In this document: positions 32,921 to 44,100 of the stretch, one piece after another
Numbering within the stretch: position 1 is the stretch's first letter
Layout: every line of letters starts with the position of its first letter
Assembly (NCBI RefSeq): GCF_000423465.1
Contig: NZ_KE384020.1
Location: 799,671-863,670, forward strand
Origin: Propionicicella superfundia DSM 22317
GTDB lineage: Bacteria > Actinomycetota > Actinomycetes > Propionibacteriales > Propionibacteriaceae
Direction of reading: 5' to 3'
Length of the DNA stretch: 64,000 nucleotides
Notes under the pieces: generated by a model
What the model was told of the DNA's origin: nothing
Database searches by the model: none
The model's input: only the letters and a program-made list of their open reading frames with translations
Made by a program: the position numbers and the translations under genes

Positions 32921-34728
32921 GGCCGCACGCCACCGATCTGGTCGAGGCGGTCGACGCCGGCCCACTCCGGACGTTCGGCGGCCAGCAGCCGCGTCAGGCG
33001 GAGGACAGGAGGCGTCCGGAGGCCGGCGCTCCCCAGGAGTGCCTCGTCGCCCAGCACCCGACGCGTCTCCCCCGCATGCAGCACGCGACCGTCGGCCATC
33101 AGCACGACACGGTCGGCGTGTTCGGCGATCAACTGCAGGTCGTGGGTCACCATGACGATCGCGATACCCGCGTGGTTGAGCTCGCTCACCACAGCGAGGA
33201 TCTGGTCGGCCCGGGCGCGGTCCTGGCCGAAGGTCGGCTCGTCGAGGATGAGAACCTGCGGTTCGGTGATGAGCGCGGTCGCGACCGACAGCCGCCGCTT
33301 CTCCCCGTGGGAGAGGAGGAAGGGATTGAGACCCGCGTAGGAGGCGAGGCCGAACCGTTCCAGCGCCTCGTCCACGGCGGCGCGGATCCGATCTTCGCGC
33401 AGACCTCGCACCCGTAGCCCGTAGGCCAGTTCGTCGCGCACGCTGTGGCAGACGAACTGATGCTCGGGATTCTGGAACACGTAGCCGACCCGATCGCCGA
33501 CCTGGCGCGCATTCATCGTGGCCATCGGCTTTCCCGCAAGCTCGACGCTGCCCGAGGCGATCGGCAGCAGGCCCGCCATGGCCAGCGTGAGCGTGCTCTT
33601 TCCCGCCCCGTTGACACCGGCGACCGCCAGGAACTCACCCGTGTGCACCGCCAGGTCGATGTCGCTCAGCAGGGTGCGTGCGCCCACGGCGACCGACACC
33701 CGGCTCAGTTCGATCGCAGGGTCCGGGGCCTCCGTTCCCCCGGCGCCGTCGCGGCGCTCCGGACAGGGCGTCCCGGACGCGGCCCGCGCGGTGCCGGACG
33801 TGCCGGCGCGGCCGGTCGACGAGATGGCGGCGCGCAACTCCTCGCCTGTCAGCGGCAGGGGACGCGCGGTGAGCCCCAGCCGGAGGGCGATCCGGGTCGC
33901 GGTCGGCAGCCAGACTCCGAGGTCGCGCAGGGCGCCGGCGTGCTCGCCGAGCACCTCGGCCGGTGTGCCGTCGAACGCGACCGCACCCTCCCGATCGAGG
34001 ACGACGACCCGGTCGGCCAGCGGCAGCGCGTCATCCAGTTCGTGCTCGACGAGCACGATCGCTCGCTCCGGAGCGCGCAGGTCGGCGACAGCCGCGTAGA
34101 AGTCCGCCGCGGCGACGGGATCCAGGTTCGCGGTGGGCTCGTCGAGGACGAGCACTCGCGGGTCGAGGGCCAGCGCACAGGCGATGGCCAGGCGCTGCCG
34201 CTGGCCGCCCGACAGTTCGGCAGGAGAACGCAGCGCAGCTTCGCGGGCATCCGCGAGGCCCATCCGGCGCAACGCCGCCAGCGCACGATCCTCGATCCGG
34301 TCGGCGGCGACCAGCAGGTTCTCCAGCCCGAAGCACACCTCGTCGAGCAGCGTCGCGGTGACGACTTGGGCGTCGGGGTCCTGGAAGACGATGCCCACCT
34401 GTGCCGCAAGCTGCCCGGGCGAGGCGGCGGCCGTGTCGGTGCCGCAGCACAGCACCCGACCGCGCAGGTGGGCCGGGACGCTCGCAGGGATCAGGCCCGC
34501 CATGGCCAGCAGCAGGGTCGACTTCCCGCACCCGGACGGACCCAGCACGAGCGTCACCGTTCCCTCGCGCACGACGAGGTCGACGGATTCACCCACCCAG
34601 GCGTCGGAGGAGTCGTAGCGCACCGCGACGCCCTCCAGGACGATCGGCGGCACCGGGTCCCCGAGGCTCACGCCGCGATCCGGTTGAGGCACCGCGCACC
34701 GGGGTCTGGCAGCGCCCACGGCGCTCAC
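32917..34728 (-). CDS. ECF transporter fused ATPases (A-A')
   Basis: The 603-residue protein contains two ABC ATPases. Domain 1 has Walker A LGPSGCGKSTLLLAM, signature ELSGGQRQRLAIA and Walker B VLVLDEPTANLDP; domain 2 has VAGVNGAGKSTLTLAM, LLSHGEKRRLSVAT and VLILDEPTFGQDRA. FQDPDAQVV and FQNPEHQFV are the ECF-type Q-loops. The linker (GRAGTSGTARAASG) is low in complexity. I choose the GTG at 34728, which overlaps the S-gene stop by 4 nt like the other junctions in this operon; the GTG at 34671 is an alternative. It energises the ECF module. Confidence 0.88.
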   Translation of the reverse strand: MSAVGAARPRCAVPQPDRGVSLGDPVPPIVLEGVAVRYDSSDAWVGESVDLVVREGTVTLVLGPSGCGKSTLLLAMAGLIPASVPAHLRGRVLCCGTDTAAASPGQLAAQVGIVFQDPDAQVVTATLLDEVCFGLENLLVAADRIEDRALAALRRMGLADAREAALRSPAELSGGQRQRLAIACALALDPRVLVLDEPTANLDPVAAADFYAAVADLRAPERAIVLVEHELDDALPLADRVVVLDREGAVAFDGTPAEVLGEHAGALRDLGVWLPTATRIALRLGLTARPLPLTGEELRAAISSTGRAGTSGTARAASGTPCPERRDGAGGTEAPDPAIELSRVSVAVGARTLLSDIDLAVHTGEFLAVAGVNGAGKSTLTLAMAGLLPIASGSVELAGKPMATMNARQVGDRVGYVFQNPEHQFVCHSVRDELAYGLRVRGLREDRIRAAVDEALERFGLASYAGLNPFLLSHGEKRRLSVATALITEPQVLILDEPTFGQDRARADQILAVVSELNHAGIAIVMVTHDLQLIAEHADRVVLMADGRVLHAGETRRVLGDEALLGSAGLRTPPVLRLTRLLAAERPEWAGVDRLDQIGGVRP

Positions 34729-35321
34729 ACGTCGCCCTGCGCTCGGGGACGACCGCCGATGCCGGCGCGGCCGAGGGACCGGGCGATCAGCAAGGACAAC
34801 ATGCTGCAGACGACGAAGGACGCCACCTGCACCACGCAGGTGGCCACGGCGACCTCCGCCTTCATGCTTCCCAGGTCGAGCATCGCCCAGCTCATCCCGC
34901 TGGAGATCACGCCCGTGACCACGCCGGCGATCAGGAACATCCGCCAGCCGAAGTGCCGGTAGCGGGCCACCGCGAACGGCAGCTCCATCAACAGTCCCCA
35001 TCCCAGCATCATCACGACCATGAACAGCCCGTACGGCGACAGGGAGGACACCAGTCCGGCCGCCGTCGAGCCGATGATGCCGGCGCCGCGCATTCGCAGG
35101 TGTGCAAGCGGGATGAGCGCCGCCATCCCCCAGACCCCGTAGAAGACGACGGCGACGAGGGGCATGGTCACCGCGATCGGCTGGCTGATGAAGTTCAGCG
35201 GGATCAGGATCACGCCCACGCCGGCACCGATGGCGGCCGCCGTCATGATCGTGCGGGTCGTGTGCCTCTTCCGGGGCGGCGCGGCCGCGTGCGCGTCCAT
35301 GCCCGAGACGGTGTTGGACAT
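34725..35321 (-). CDS. ECF transporter S component (MptD-like)
   Basis: The 198-residue membrane protein has about six helices; the hydrophobic core (VILIPLNFISQPIAVTMPLV, MVVMMLGWGLLMELPFAVAR) and size match S components of the MptD type. S components bind the substrate in the membrane and toggle with the T/A module. Known ECF substrates are vitamins, cobalt/nickel and, in a few lineages, haem or tetrapyrroles; the iron box 88 nt upstream suggests an iron-linked ligand, which is inference. It is first in the five-gene operon. GAGGAAG precedes the ATG at 35321. Confidence 0.78.
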   Translation of the reverse strand: MSNTVSGMDAHAAAPPRKRHTTRTIMTAAAIGAGVGVILIPLNFISQPIAVTMPLVAVVFYGVWGMAALIPLAHLRMRGAGIIGSTAAGLVSSLSPYGLFMVVMMLGWGLLMELPFAVARYRHFGWRMFLIAGVVTGVISSGMSWAMLDLGSMKAEVAVATCVVQVASFVVCSMLSLLIARSLGRAGIGGRPRAQGDV

Positions 35322-35408
35322 GTGGCTTCCTCTTCGGGTCGAGAGCCAGGTCGGGCCTGCGGCCCGGTCAGCACACCTCCGCGTGTGGCGACGCGTACAC
35401 GATATAAG

Positions 35409-35427
35409 TTAGGTTAGGCTTGCCTCA
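35409..35427. promoter_or_regulatory. DtxR/IdeR-type iron box 3
   Basis: TTAGGTTAGGCTTGCCTCA matches the 19-bp consensus at 16 of 19 positions, the best of the three. Read on the minus strand it falls between TTGAGG (-35-like) and TATATC (-10-like, 16 bp apart), so a bound repressor would block the ECF/ABC operon. It overlaps the last codon of glsA. Confidence 0.75.
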
Positions 35428-36483
35428 ATGCAGATCGATCGGTGAGACGTGCGGGACGGAAGCGAACAGGTTCAGCCCCAGTGCCCGTGAGAGGTACGCG
35501 ATCGCACGCTGGCCGCGGACGCTGTTCCCGGCATCGTCCAGGCGCGGCGAGAAGGTGCCGATCCCGCCCTTGCCCGGGGAGATCGCGACGATGCCGCCGG
35601 ACACCCCCGACTTGGCGGGCATCCCGATCTCGAACAGCCACTCCCCGGAGCGCTCGTACATACCCGCCGACGCCATCACGGCCAGGGTGTCCCGGCACAC
35701 CCCCTCGGCGACGACCCGCTGTCCGGTGACCGGGTTGACCCCGCCGTCGGCCAGCGTCGCGCCCATGACGGCCAGGTCGCGCGCCGACACCCGCAGGGCG
35801 CATTGGCGGGTGTACACGTCCACGACCTCCAGCGGATCCAGCTCGACGCGGCCGTAGCTCTCCAGAAGGCGAGCGATCGCCCGGTTGCGCTGGTTGGTCC
35901 GTGTCTCGGACCGATAGACCTCGTCGTCCACCTCCAGGTCCCGCCCCGCGAAGGCCGACAGCCCGGAGCGGATCCGCTCCCACCGCTCGGTCGCCGTCCG
36001 TCCCGGCAGCATCGCCGTCGTCGCGATCGCTCCGGCATTGACCATCGGATTCCTCGGATGCCCGCCGTTGAGCTCGATGGCCATCACCGAGTCGAACGCG
36101 AGCCCCGTGTTGTCCACTCCGACGCGTTCCCGGACGGCCTCGTGACCGAGCGCCTCGCAGACCAGGGCGTACACGAAGGCCTTGGAGATCGACTGGATCG
36201 AGAACTCGACATCGGCGTCGCCCACGGAATGCACCGCCCCGTCGGTCTGCGCGACGCACACCGCGAACAGCCTCGGATCCACCTCGGACAACGCCGGAAT
36301 GTAGTCCGCGACGACGCCGCCCTCGCTCGCAGCACTGCGGTCGTACGCCGCGACCACGAGCTGGTCGACCCGATCCCAGCCCGGGAGCGAGCCCGTCGAG
36401 ACCGCCTGCTCCACCCCGGCGACGTCCACGTCCACGGCTACGCTCCACGCGACGCCGGGACTGCCGGAACACCGCGCGTCCAC
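35425..36483 (-). CDS. glsA: Glutaminase A
   Basis: The 352-residue serine-dependent glutaminase has the SxxK motif (FSIQSISKAFVY), GHPRNPMVNAGAI, the Tyr loop and KSGVSGGIVAISPGKGGIG. It hydrolyses glutamine to glutamate and ammonia. The N-terminus is about 40 residues longer than E. coli GlsA, and several in-frame starts are possible; I keep 36483. The 3' end meets iron box 3, which belongs to the next operon. It has no STAS domain at the C-terminus, unlike some actinobacterial glutaminases. Confidence 0.92.
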   Translation of the reverse strand: MDARCSGSPGVAWSVAVDVDVAGVEQAVSTGSLPGWDRVDQLVVAAYDRSAASEGGVVADYIPALSEVDPRLFAVCVAQTDGAVHSVGDADVEFSIQSISKAFVYALVCEALGHEAVRERVGVDNTGLAFDSVMAIELNGGHPRNPMVNAGAIATTAMLPGRTATERWERIRSGLSAFAGRDLEVDDEVYRSETRTNQRNRAIARLLESYGRVELDPLEVVDVYTRQCALRVSARDLAVMGATLADGGVNPVTGQRVVAEGVCRDTLAVMASAGMYERSGEWLFEIGMPAKSGVSGGIVAISPGKGGIGTFSPRLDDAGNSVRGQRAIAYLSRALGLNLFASVPHVSPIDLH

Positions 36484-36566
36484 GGCGTCTCGAGCGCACG
36501 CTCATCCATGGCGCGATCATTCCACAAAGCGCGAGCGGCGCTCGCCCCGAACCGAGGCACCCCGGC

Positions 36567-38072
36567 CTAGACGAGGCCCCGCCGCGAGGCCGCGACGAGG
36601 GCCTCGGCGGTGTTGGAGGCGCCGAGCTTGCGGAACAGAGAACGCTGATGCGTCTTGACGGTGTTGACCGAGATGAACAGGGTCTCGGCGATCTGATCGC
36701 GATTCAGTCCCGCCACGAGACACGCCAGGACGTCACGCTCGCGAGTGGTGAGGGACGATCCGGCCTCCGGAACCTCGACCACAGGTGCTCCGGGGACGGG
36801 GGGCGTCATCCAGCCCGAGAGGTGCTCGTCGATCAGGGGCCACAACACGGTGGGCAGGAGGATCTGCTCCTCCATGCCCAGCTCCCCGTAATGGTCGCGT
36901 ATCTGTCGCAGCACATCGACACAGGCGTCGAGGTCCTTGGTCTCGCGCAGAGCGGTCGCCATCAGGGCGAGACGACCGATGTCCAGCCGGCGCAGCCCGG
37001 CGGTCGCGCCCTGCAGTCCGATCATGGCACGCACGACGCGCAGGCTGTTGCCGGTGACGAGATCGACACCGGCCCTCGCGAACCGGGTGGTGACCAGGGC
37101 CGGATCGGCCCGCGCCAGCAGCGCGCGAGCGGTCGCCGCGTCGCCGCGCAGGATCGCATCCTCGGCCAGCGTCGTCTCGAAGACGGACCCCGGGAAGCCG
37201 TTGCCGGGTTCGGCGGGCGGACCGGCGAGCCGGAGCGTCTCGACCCGGCGGGTTCCCTCGCTGCGCCGTCCGGCGCGGATGTAGACCCTGTGCAGCGCCT
37301 GTACGTAGTAGGGCCACAGCTCGCCGACCGCTCCCAACGAGATCGACTCGATCCGCGCGATCGCATCCGCCGCGCCGACGGGCAGCAGGAGGACGCCGAC
37401 GATCTCGGCGTGGGCGTCGATGATCGCCTCCGCCCAACTGTCGGTGCGCGGCAGCGGAGCGGCTGCGGCGAGCAGACCGCGCGCCAGGCCCGGGTCGCCG
37501 AACTGGGCGTGGATGAGGGCCGTCTTGACGTACGCGTCACGGGCCAGGAACGGCAGATTCGGCGGCGGGTTCAACTGCACCCGCGTGAAACTCGCCAACG
37601 CGCGCGGCAGATCTCCCGCCAGCATCTGCGTGATGCCGGCCTGGACCGATGCCACCGCCTCGAGCCCCCCGGTGGTGTCGAACAGGGCGCTGGCGCTGCG
37701 CATCGCATCCGCCGATGCCCCCTGAACCCATCGGAGGGCGGTGCGCGGCGCGCCCCGCATCCGCTGCCGGAAGTGGTTGGCGCCCTGCCTCAACTGCTCG
37801 TGCTCCCTGCCGGAGTCGAGATCCCCGCCCTGGTCCGGCTGACCGGCCATGACACCGAGCATGCCCAACTGGATGCTCGACCGCCGCGTGCGGAGCGGGA
37901 TCCCCGCGAGCACCGCCCGCAGTTCATGGACGGGAAACGCGAACCATGCCTCGACGGGCGAATCCGACAGCAGCCGCGCGACCCGTCGATGGTCGCCCGC
38001 CGCGCGCGCCTCACGCACCGCGGCCGCGACGGGTAAAGGCGCGACGGGCCCACTGCCTTGTTGTTGCGACAT
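36567..38072 (-). CDS. LuxR-type transcriptional regulator with helical-repeat sensor region
   Basis: The 501-residue protein ends in a LuxR/GerE HTH (about residues 440-498: SSLTTRERDVLACLVAGLNR, IAETLFISVNTVKTHQRSLF, ASNTAEALVAASRRG). The first 400 residues are Ala/Leu-rich helical repeats without a P-loop, resembling the TPR-like part of MalT/LuxR regulators but lacking the ATPase. The start at 38072 has GGAAGGG about 12 nt upstream; an alternative ATG at 38126 exists. It begins 90 nt downstream of the giant wall-protein gene on the same strand and may be expressed with it or control it. Confidence 0.82.
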   Translation of the reverse strand: MSQQQGSGPVAPLPVAAAVREARAAGDHRRVARLLSDSPVEAWFAFPVHELRAVLAGIPLRTRRSSIQLGMLGVMAGQPDQGGDLDSGREHEQLRQGANHFRQRMRGAPRTALRWVQGASADAMRSASALFDTTGGLEAVASVQAGITQMLAGDLPRALASFTRVQLNPPPNLPFLARDAYVKTALIHAQFGDPGLARGLLAAAAPLPRTDSWAEAIIDAHAEIVGVLLLPVGAADAIARIESISLGAVGELWPYYVQALHRVYIRAGRRSEGTRRVETLRLAGPPAEPGNGFPGSVFETTLAEDAILRGDAATARALLARADPALVTTRFARAGVDLVTGNSLRVVRAMIGLQGATAGLRRLDIGRLALMATALRETKDLDACVDVLRQIRDHYGELGMEEQILLPTVLWPLIDEHLSGWMTPPVPGAPVVEVPEAGSSLTTRERDVLACLVAGLNRDQIAETLFISVNTVKTHQRSLFRKLGASNTAEALVAASRRGLV

Positions 38073-38162
38073 CCCGCGTATCGCCCTTCCCGATGATTGA
38101 GCATATGGCGCCGGAACGGCGCTCACAGTCCGCGCGCGAGCGCCCCTCGACGAGGGGACGGA

Positions 38163-41100
38163 TCACTCCTCCCTGGGCCGTCGCGACGCGCGGAGCACGA
38201 TCCCGGCGAGCAGCAGGAGCGCCGCCCCCACGAGGGCCGGCAGCGTCGCCGCACCGGTCGTCGCGAGCCCGCCCGACACACGTGTGACGGTGATCGAGGC
38301 GTTGTCGGAATGCGCGTGCCGTGTGGAGGAGTTGGTCCACGCGACCGTCGCCTGGTTGTCGAGTTCCGCTCCGGCGGCGGCGTCCGCCGCGACCCGGGCC
38401 ACCACCGTGATGGTCGACGTCGCCACCGCCTGGTCCGGGCGTGTGCAGGTCGCGGTTCGAAGCGCGCACTGCCACCCGTCGCCGCTCATCGACTCGATCG
38501 TCAGCCCTGCCGGCGCGACGTCGCTGACCGTGAGGTCACGGGCGACGGACGGGCCGCTGTTGGTGACCGTGAGCTCGTAGCGCACGGCGCCACCCGGAGT
38601 GAACGGTCCCTGCGTGACCGCCTGCTTGGCGATCGTCACGCCTGCGAGCGTCACGATGTCCGTGGGATCGTCCGTGCCGTCGTCGGACGGATCCGGATCG
38701 TCCGGCCCGTCGACCGTGGCGTGGTTGAGCACACCCGACTGGTCGGTCAGCGTCGCGTCGACCGCCGCGGTGAACCTGATCGCGATCGTCGTGTCCGCAG
38801 GCAGCGTGAAGGACGGATCATCGGCCCCGACGGACCACGTGAGCGTCCGCCCGGCGACGGTGGGCTCGACGGGGATCGGGGAGGCTCCCGCGATGCTCAC
38901 GGTCGCGCTCCCTGCGGTGTAGCCGAACCCGCCCGGCAGGGTGTCGGTGACCACGATCGGCCCGGAGGAGTCCGAGGGTCCCTCGTTGGTCACGGTGATG
39001 GTGTAGGGAACCCCCGTGCCCGCGACCGCCGAACCGGTGTGGGTCTTGGCGATGCTGAGGTTGGCGACCCGCGTGGAGCCGGTGCTGTCGTCGTCGCGAG
39101 GCTTCGTCGGGGAGTTGTCCGCCTCCGCCTGCGCCCAGTTGTCGATGTCGGAGTCCAGCCCCGGATCGATGTCGAAGGTGACCAGCAGAGACGCCGTGGC
39201 CCCCGGCATGAGAACGCCGTCGAGGCTGAACCTCTGATCCGCGCCCTCCCCACTGTCGGACGACACGCGGGTCCACCCGCCGGTGATCGCCTCGAACGAT
39301 GCGTAGGAGAGCTCATCGGGCACCTCGTCGGTGACGGTCACGTTGCGCGCATCCGCCGAACCGGTGTTCGCGACGGTGAGGACATAGGTGACGGTCCGGC
39401 CGGGGACCACCGACGGGACAGGGTCCAGCGAGGCCGCCGGCACCCAGTCGTCGCCGTCGCGCACCACCCGGGTCTTGGCGATGGCGAGCGTCGTGTCGGT
39501 GCCAGGCGTCGTCGTGGCGCCGTCCGTGTTGTTGTCGGGGTCCGGATCAGGGGTCGGACCGGGTGTGACCGTCGCGGTGTTGACGATCTCCGTGTCCGGT
39601 GGCAGAGCGGCGTCGAGAGTCCCCTCGAGAGTGAAGCTCACCGACGACCCCTCCCCGGTTGCGGGCAGGGAACGCCCGTCGGCCAGGACCAAGGTGATCG
39701 TGTCCCCAGCGCCGAAGGGGCCGGGAGTCGCCAGGCTCCAGCCATCCGGCAGCGACCCGGAGACGCCGACGTCGTCCACCCAGTCCGGGACGGTGTCGGT
39801 GACGGTGATCGGCTCGGCGGCCGTGCTGAACGAGGGCCCGGGCCCGGCGTTGCTCACGGTGAGAGTCCAACTGATCGGGCCGCCCGCATTGGGCGCGACG
39901 CTGTCCACCTGCTTCTCGATCGCAAGGTCCGCATCGTCGTAGCGGTTGTCGAAGGACAATGTCTGCGCCGTCGGCACGGCGTCTCTCGCCCGGGCGCGTT
40001 GCAGAACGCGCGTCTGCCGCCCGCCCGCGGGCGTGCGAACGGACTCGCCGAACTCGCCGACGTCGCCGGCCTCGTCGAGAGTGCAGGTCGCGCCCAGCGG
40101 GACCCCGTCCACCCGGGCAGTCCCGTCGGCCGGCACGCTGACCGTTGCCGACTCGCCCAAGACGACGGGCACACTGCCGCCCGCGCCGTCCGGCACGGTG
40201 CAGGAGAGATCGAACGTGAACGAGGACGGCGCCGCGGCGGCATTCGGCCCGCTCACCGTCTTCGCGACCGCCAGCGCACTCGGAGTGAGCTGCACGCCGC
40301 TGCGCTCGGGGGCACGGGAGATCCGCTGCCCGTTGGTGGACAGCGTGGCGCTGACCCCGGTCTGATTCCACGAGATCGTGCTGTCGGTCGAGAGCAGATC
40401 CGCCCGTACCGCCTCAGCGGTCGGCAGGTCGCCCTCCTGCCAGGGAACGTTCGACGTCCGGTAGAGGAAGTGGACGCTACCGCCCGGCGGCAGCGAGCCC
40501 GTGGCCGTGCCCCTGAAGTCGAGGGTGATCCGCAGCGCGGTGATCGCCGCCGCATCGCCGGAGTACGACGCGAGCGTCTGCCACTGCGCGGCTACAGGAT
40601 GGCTGGAGCAGGTCGGGTCCGACGTCCAGGCCGACCCGCTGTCCGTGCCGACACACGCACCGGCGGCCGTGGTGACCTCCACGACCACCTCCGTGCCGGC
40701 GGGCACGCCGTCCGCCGGGAACGTCTCGGTGATGGTCTCCTGCACGCCGAAGTCCAGGTCGAGCACCGACCGCCAATCCGATCCGCGGGCGGCGCCGGTG
40801 GCCAGCAGCCGATCCCCCGGCGTCGGCAGAACGTCGACCAGGGTGAGCGTCGAGTACGGCACGGTGCCGGTGTTGGCCGCCCCGATTCGCCATTCGTCGG
40901 TGGCTCCGATCGTGGTGTAAGGCACGCACACCGTGCGGAAGAAGGCGCCCGTGTCCGCCTCGCAGGGAAGATCGGGGTTCACCACGTTGCTGGCGCCGTC
41001 GACCAGGGTGCCGTCCACCTCGCCGCGGACCTCCTTCTCGCCGAACAGCAGCGCACCGGCCTGCGGGTTGACGAAGTTGGAGCTGCCGCACTGGTTGGCC

Positions 41101-44100
41101 GCCAGCCCGGACAGGATGCCCTGGCCGTTGCCCGAGCGGTTCACGCAATCGCCTGCGGCGAGCGTCTCGTCGGTATCCACGTAGAAGCTGTTCGTCGCCC
41201 GCTGGTCCGCGGTCAGGCCGGGCACCAGGATGATCCCGACGGTGATCGTGAACGAGTCGCCGGGCGCCATCCGCGGCGCGTCGTCGGGGAAGGTGAAGGT
41301 GATGTTCTCGGCACCGGACTGGCTGATGGTGACGCCCGTCTCCGGCAGAGCACCCGTGCTCGAGTAGACCGGCTCACTGCCGTCGTAGCGCAGCCACGGA
41401 CCGAGGCTGTCGACGACCTCGTTGACTCCGAGATAGGACGTCCCCACGTTCGTGAAGGTGAACGTCCAGGGAACGGACACGCCCGGTTCGACGACCTTCG
41501 GGTTCACCCCCGGATCCTTGCGGACGTCGAGGCGCGGCGTACCGGTGGACAGCGTGACGCCGTCGTCGGCCGACTGCGACACCTCCGTGTAACCGCGGTG
41601 GCTCGCCGCGCTGGTGACGGTGTTGGCCACCTCACCGGGGAAGCTCGCCCCGTCGCGCAACCGGACCGTGAACACCGCCTGTGCCGACCAGTCCGCCGAG
41701 GGCGCGGTCGCCGAGAACGGAAGGCCGTCCGAGCGCAGGAAGACGAAACGGATGCCGGTGATCGTGCTCGGATCGCTGACCTGGGAAGGAAGCGCGGCGC
41801 TCGTCGCAGCCGTGCCCTCGATCCAGGCGGGGTCATCGCCCACCTGGACGTCGACGCGCACGCGGTCGGCTCCCGCCGGACGAGTGACCGACCCGAGCGC
41901 ACTGAACTCGAAGGCGTCCCAGAACCCCGTGTCGGTGTCGGAGATCGTCGCCGTCTCGGCCGCGACGGTCGAACTGCCGTCGGTCGCTCCCAGTGTGACC
42001 GTCACGGGGACCGACGGGTTCGTCTCCAGGATGGTGTCGGGGCTGAGCGACTTCGATGCCGTCACGTCCAGGTCCGCCGCCCGCAACTGGACCGGCGTGG
42101 TGGCGCTGGCGTTGGGGCGTGCGGCGGGAGCGAGCACAGGGTCGTGCGACTGGGCGAGGAGATCGTTGTCGAGCGTGAGATCTCCGGCCGTGGTCGCGCC
42201 CGTGCTGCGCAACGTCGGACGCAGCCGCGTGTCCAGCAGCAGGATCAGGCTGTTGTCGTTCGCGTTGCCCGCCGGGAACAGACCGCCGGTCGACGCCGGA
42301 TCGCTGCTGGAGTAGACCACGCTGAAGCCGATGACGTCGGCGAGATCGGTCGCCGATGCGTCCAGGAACTGGCGCAGACTCTGCTCGGTGACGGTCGTCG
42401 TCCCGGCGTTGTAGTGCCAGACCGCCACCCGGGTGACATCCAGGTCGACGGGCAGCCCCTGCGGGTTCTGGAACGTCACGTCGGTGACGGTGAGCCGCTC
42501 GAAGGGATTCTCCGCCGGATCGTAGGTCGCACCGTCGAACACCGCGCCGGGGTCGGTGTACTCATCGGCCTGGGTGACGCAGTCGGTCGGCGTCGTGCAG
42601 GGAACCGGATCGGTCACCCGCAGGTAGGAGGCGCGGGAATCGGAGGCGTTCCATGCCCGCAGGGTGTACCGGATGGTCGGGTAGTTCGCGGCAGGAACGT
42701 CGTCGGGGTACGGAACGACAACGCTGGTGGGCGACGCGCTCTTGCTCGCGCCCGTGTTCGGGACGCCGTTGTTGAGCTTGATCGTGTCGTCGTCCTCCCA
42801 CGACACATCCCCCGATCCGGTGGAGGCGGTGACCCGGACCGTGTTCTCGACCACACCGGCATCGGGTGTGTTGAATGCGGTCGTGCCGGTCGCGAACCGC
42901 TGGTCGAGGGCGCTCCCGGAGGGGACGCGCAGGGTGTTGCGCAGTTGCCAGGTGAGCTTGAACAGCCGCGCCGTCGCCGCCGACGCGACACCGCTCCCCG
43001 CTTGCGGAGCGGTGAGGTCCGGGCTCGACGAGGCCCAGTTGGTGTTCCGTGCGGTGTCGTTCGGGCGGACCACGATCCGCACCCCGGTCGTGCGCGCCTG
43101 CTCGGCGGCACTGAGGTTGTATCCCTTGAAGCCGGTGGTGCTCATCCATGAGCCGCCGGGCACGGCGACCTGCTGCCAGGCGGCGACATCGGAGTTGTAG
43201 AGCCAGATCTCGCTGACCGTGTCCCAGCGCAGCAGCGGATCCTGGGTGAAGGTCACCGCGTTGACGGCGGTGAGGTTGAACGCCTGATAGACCGTGTCGG
43301 CCGGCGTCGTCTCCGCGCCCGGCTCGGCGTCGCTGACGGTGACCTGGGTGTAGCCCGGGCGCGTCACCCCCCAGCCCAGGTTCGTCCAGGCCGACGCGCT
43401 GGACTGCGCGGCCAGATCGGCGAGGTCGCCGTTGCTGCCGTCCACCCAGCGCTTCTCGGCGATCGGCCGTCCGAGCCCCGGGGAGTCACCCGCGTAGACG
43501 ACGATGCCGGTCTGGTCGTCGGCTGCGACCTCATCGCCCTCGACGAGGACTCCCCCGGAGAACCCGGAGCTGTCCGCGTGAGCGGTGTTCGTGTACGTGG
43601 TCGTCCGCGAGTCCTCGCCCTCGGCGGGTTCTGGGATCGGGGTTCCGTCCCGCAGCGTCGCGGCCGCCTCGAAGACGATGTTCGGCTTGACGATGGTCCC
43701 CTGCGCGAACCCGTCCGCGTCGGTGTAGACGAACCGCAGGCCCACGATGTCGTCGGCATCGACTCCGGCGACGGGGTCGGCCACGAGGTTGCGGCTGTAC
43801 GGGCTGTCCGCGATCGTCAGGCCGGTCTCCAGTGGCTGCCACGAGGCGGAGCCCAACGGATCGGTGGTGTAGTAGATGGCGAGGGTCGCGCCGGCCGGGA
43901 TCTGGACGAAACTCAGCCGCCGCACGCGGAACGCATCCCAGAAGGCGCTCTGGTCATCGGCGTTCCAGCCGTCGGTGATCTCGATCACCGACGGGTTCGC
44001 CCGGGCGGTGTCCATGGCGGTCTCGGTCGGCAGTTCGGCCACCACCGTGTCGCCGATCGCGACCACGCTGGGACTGACCGACTTGTCCAGGGTGACCTCG

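Noticed and set aside
38097-43151. Plus-strand open frame of 1,684 codons antisense to the surface-protein gene
   Set aside because: The translation is Arg/Gly/Asp/His-rich without folds or motifs, whereas the minus strand encodes clear DUF11 repeats, a signal peptide and a sorting signal. High GC at third codon positions keeps the antisense frame open.
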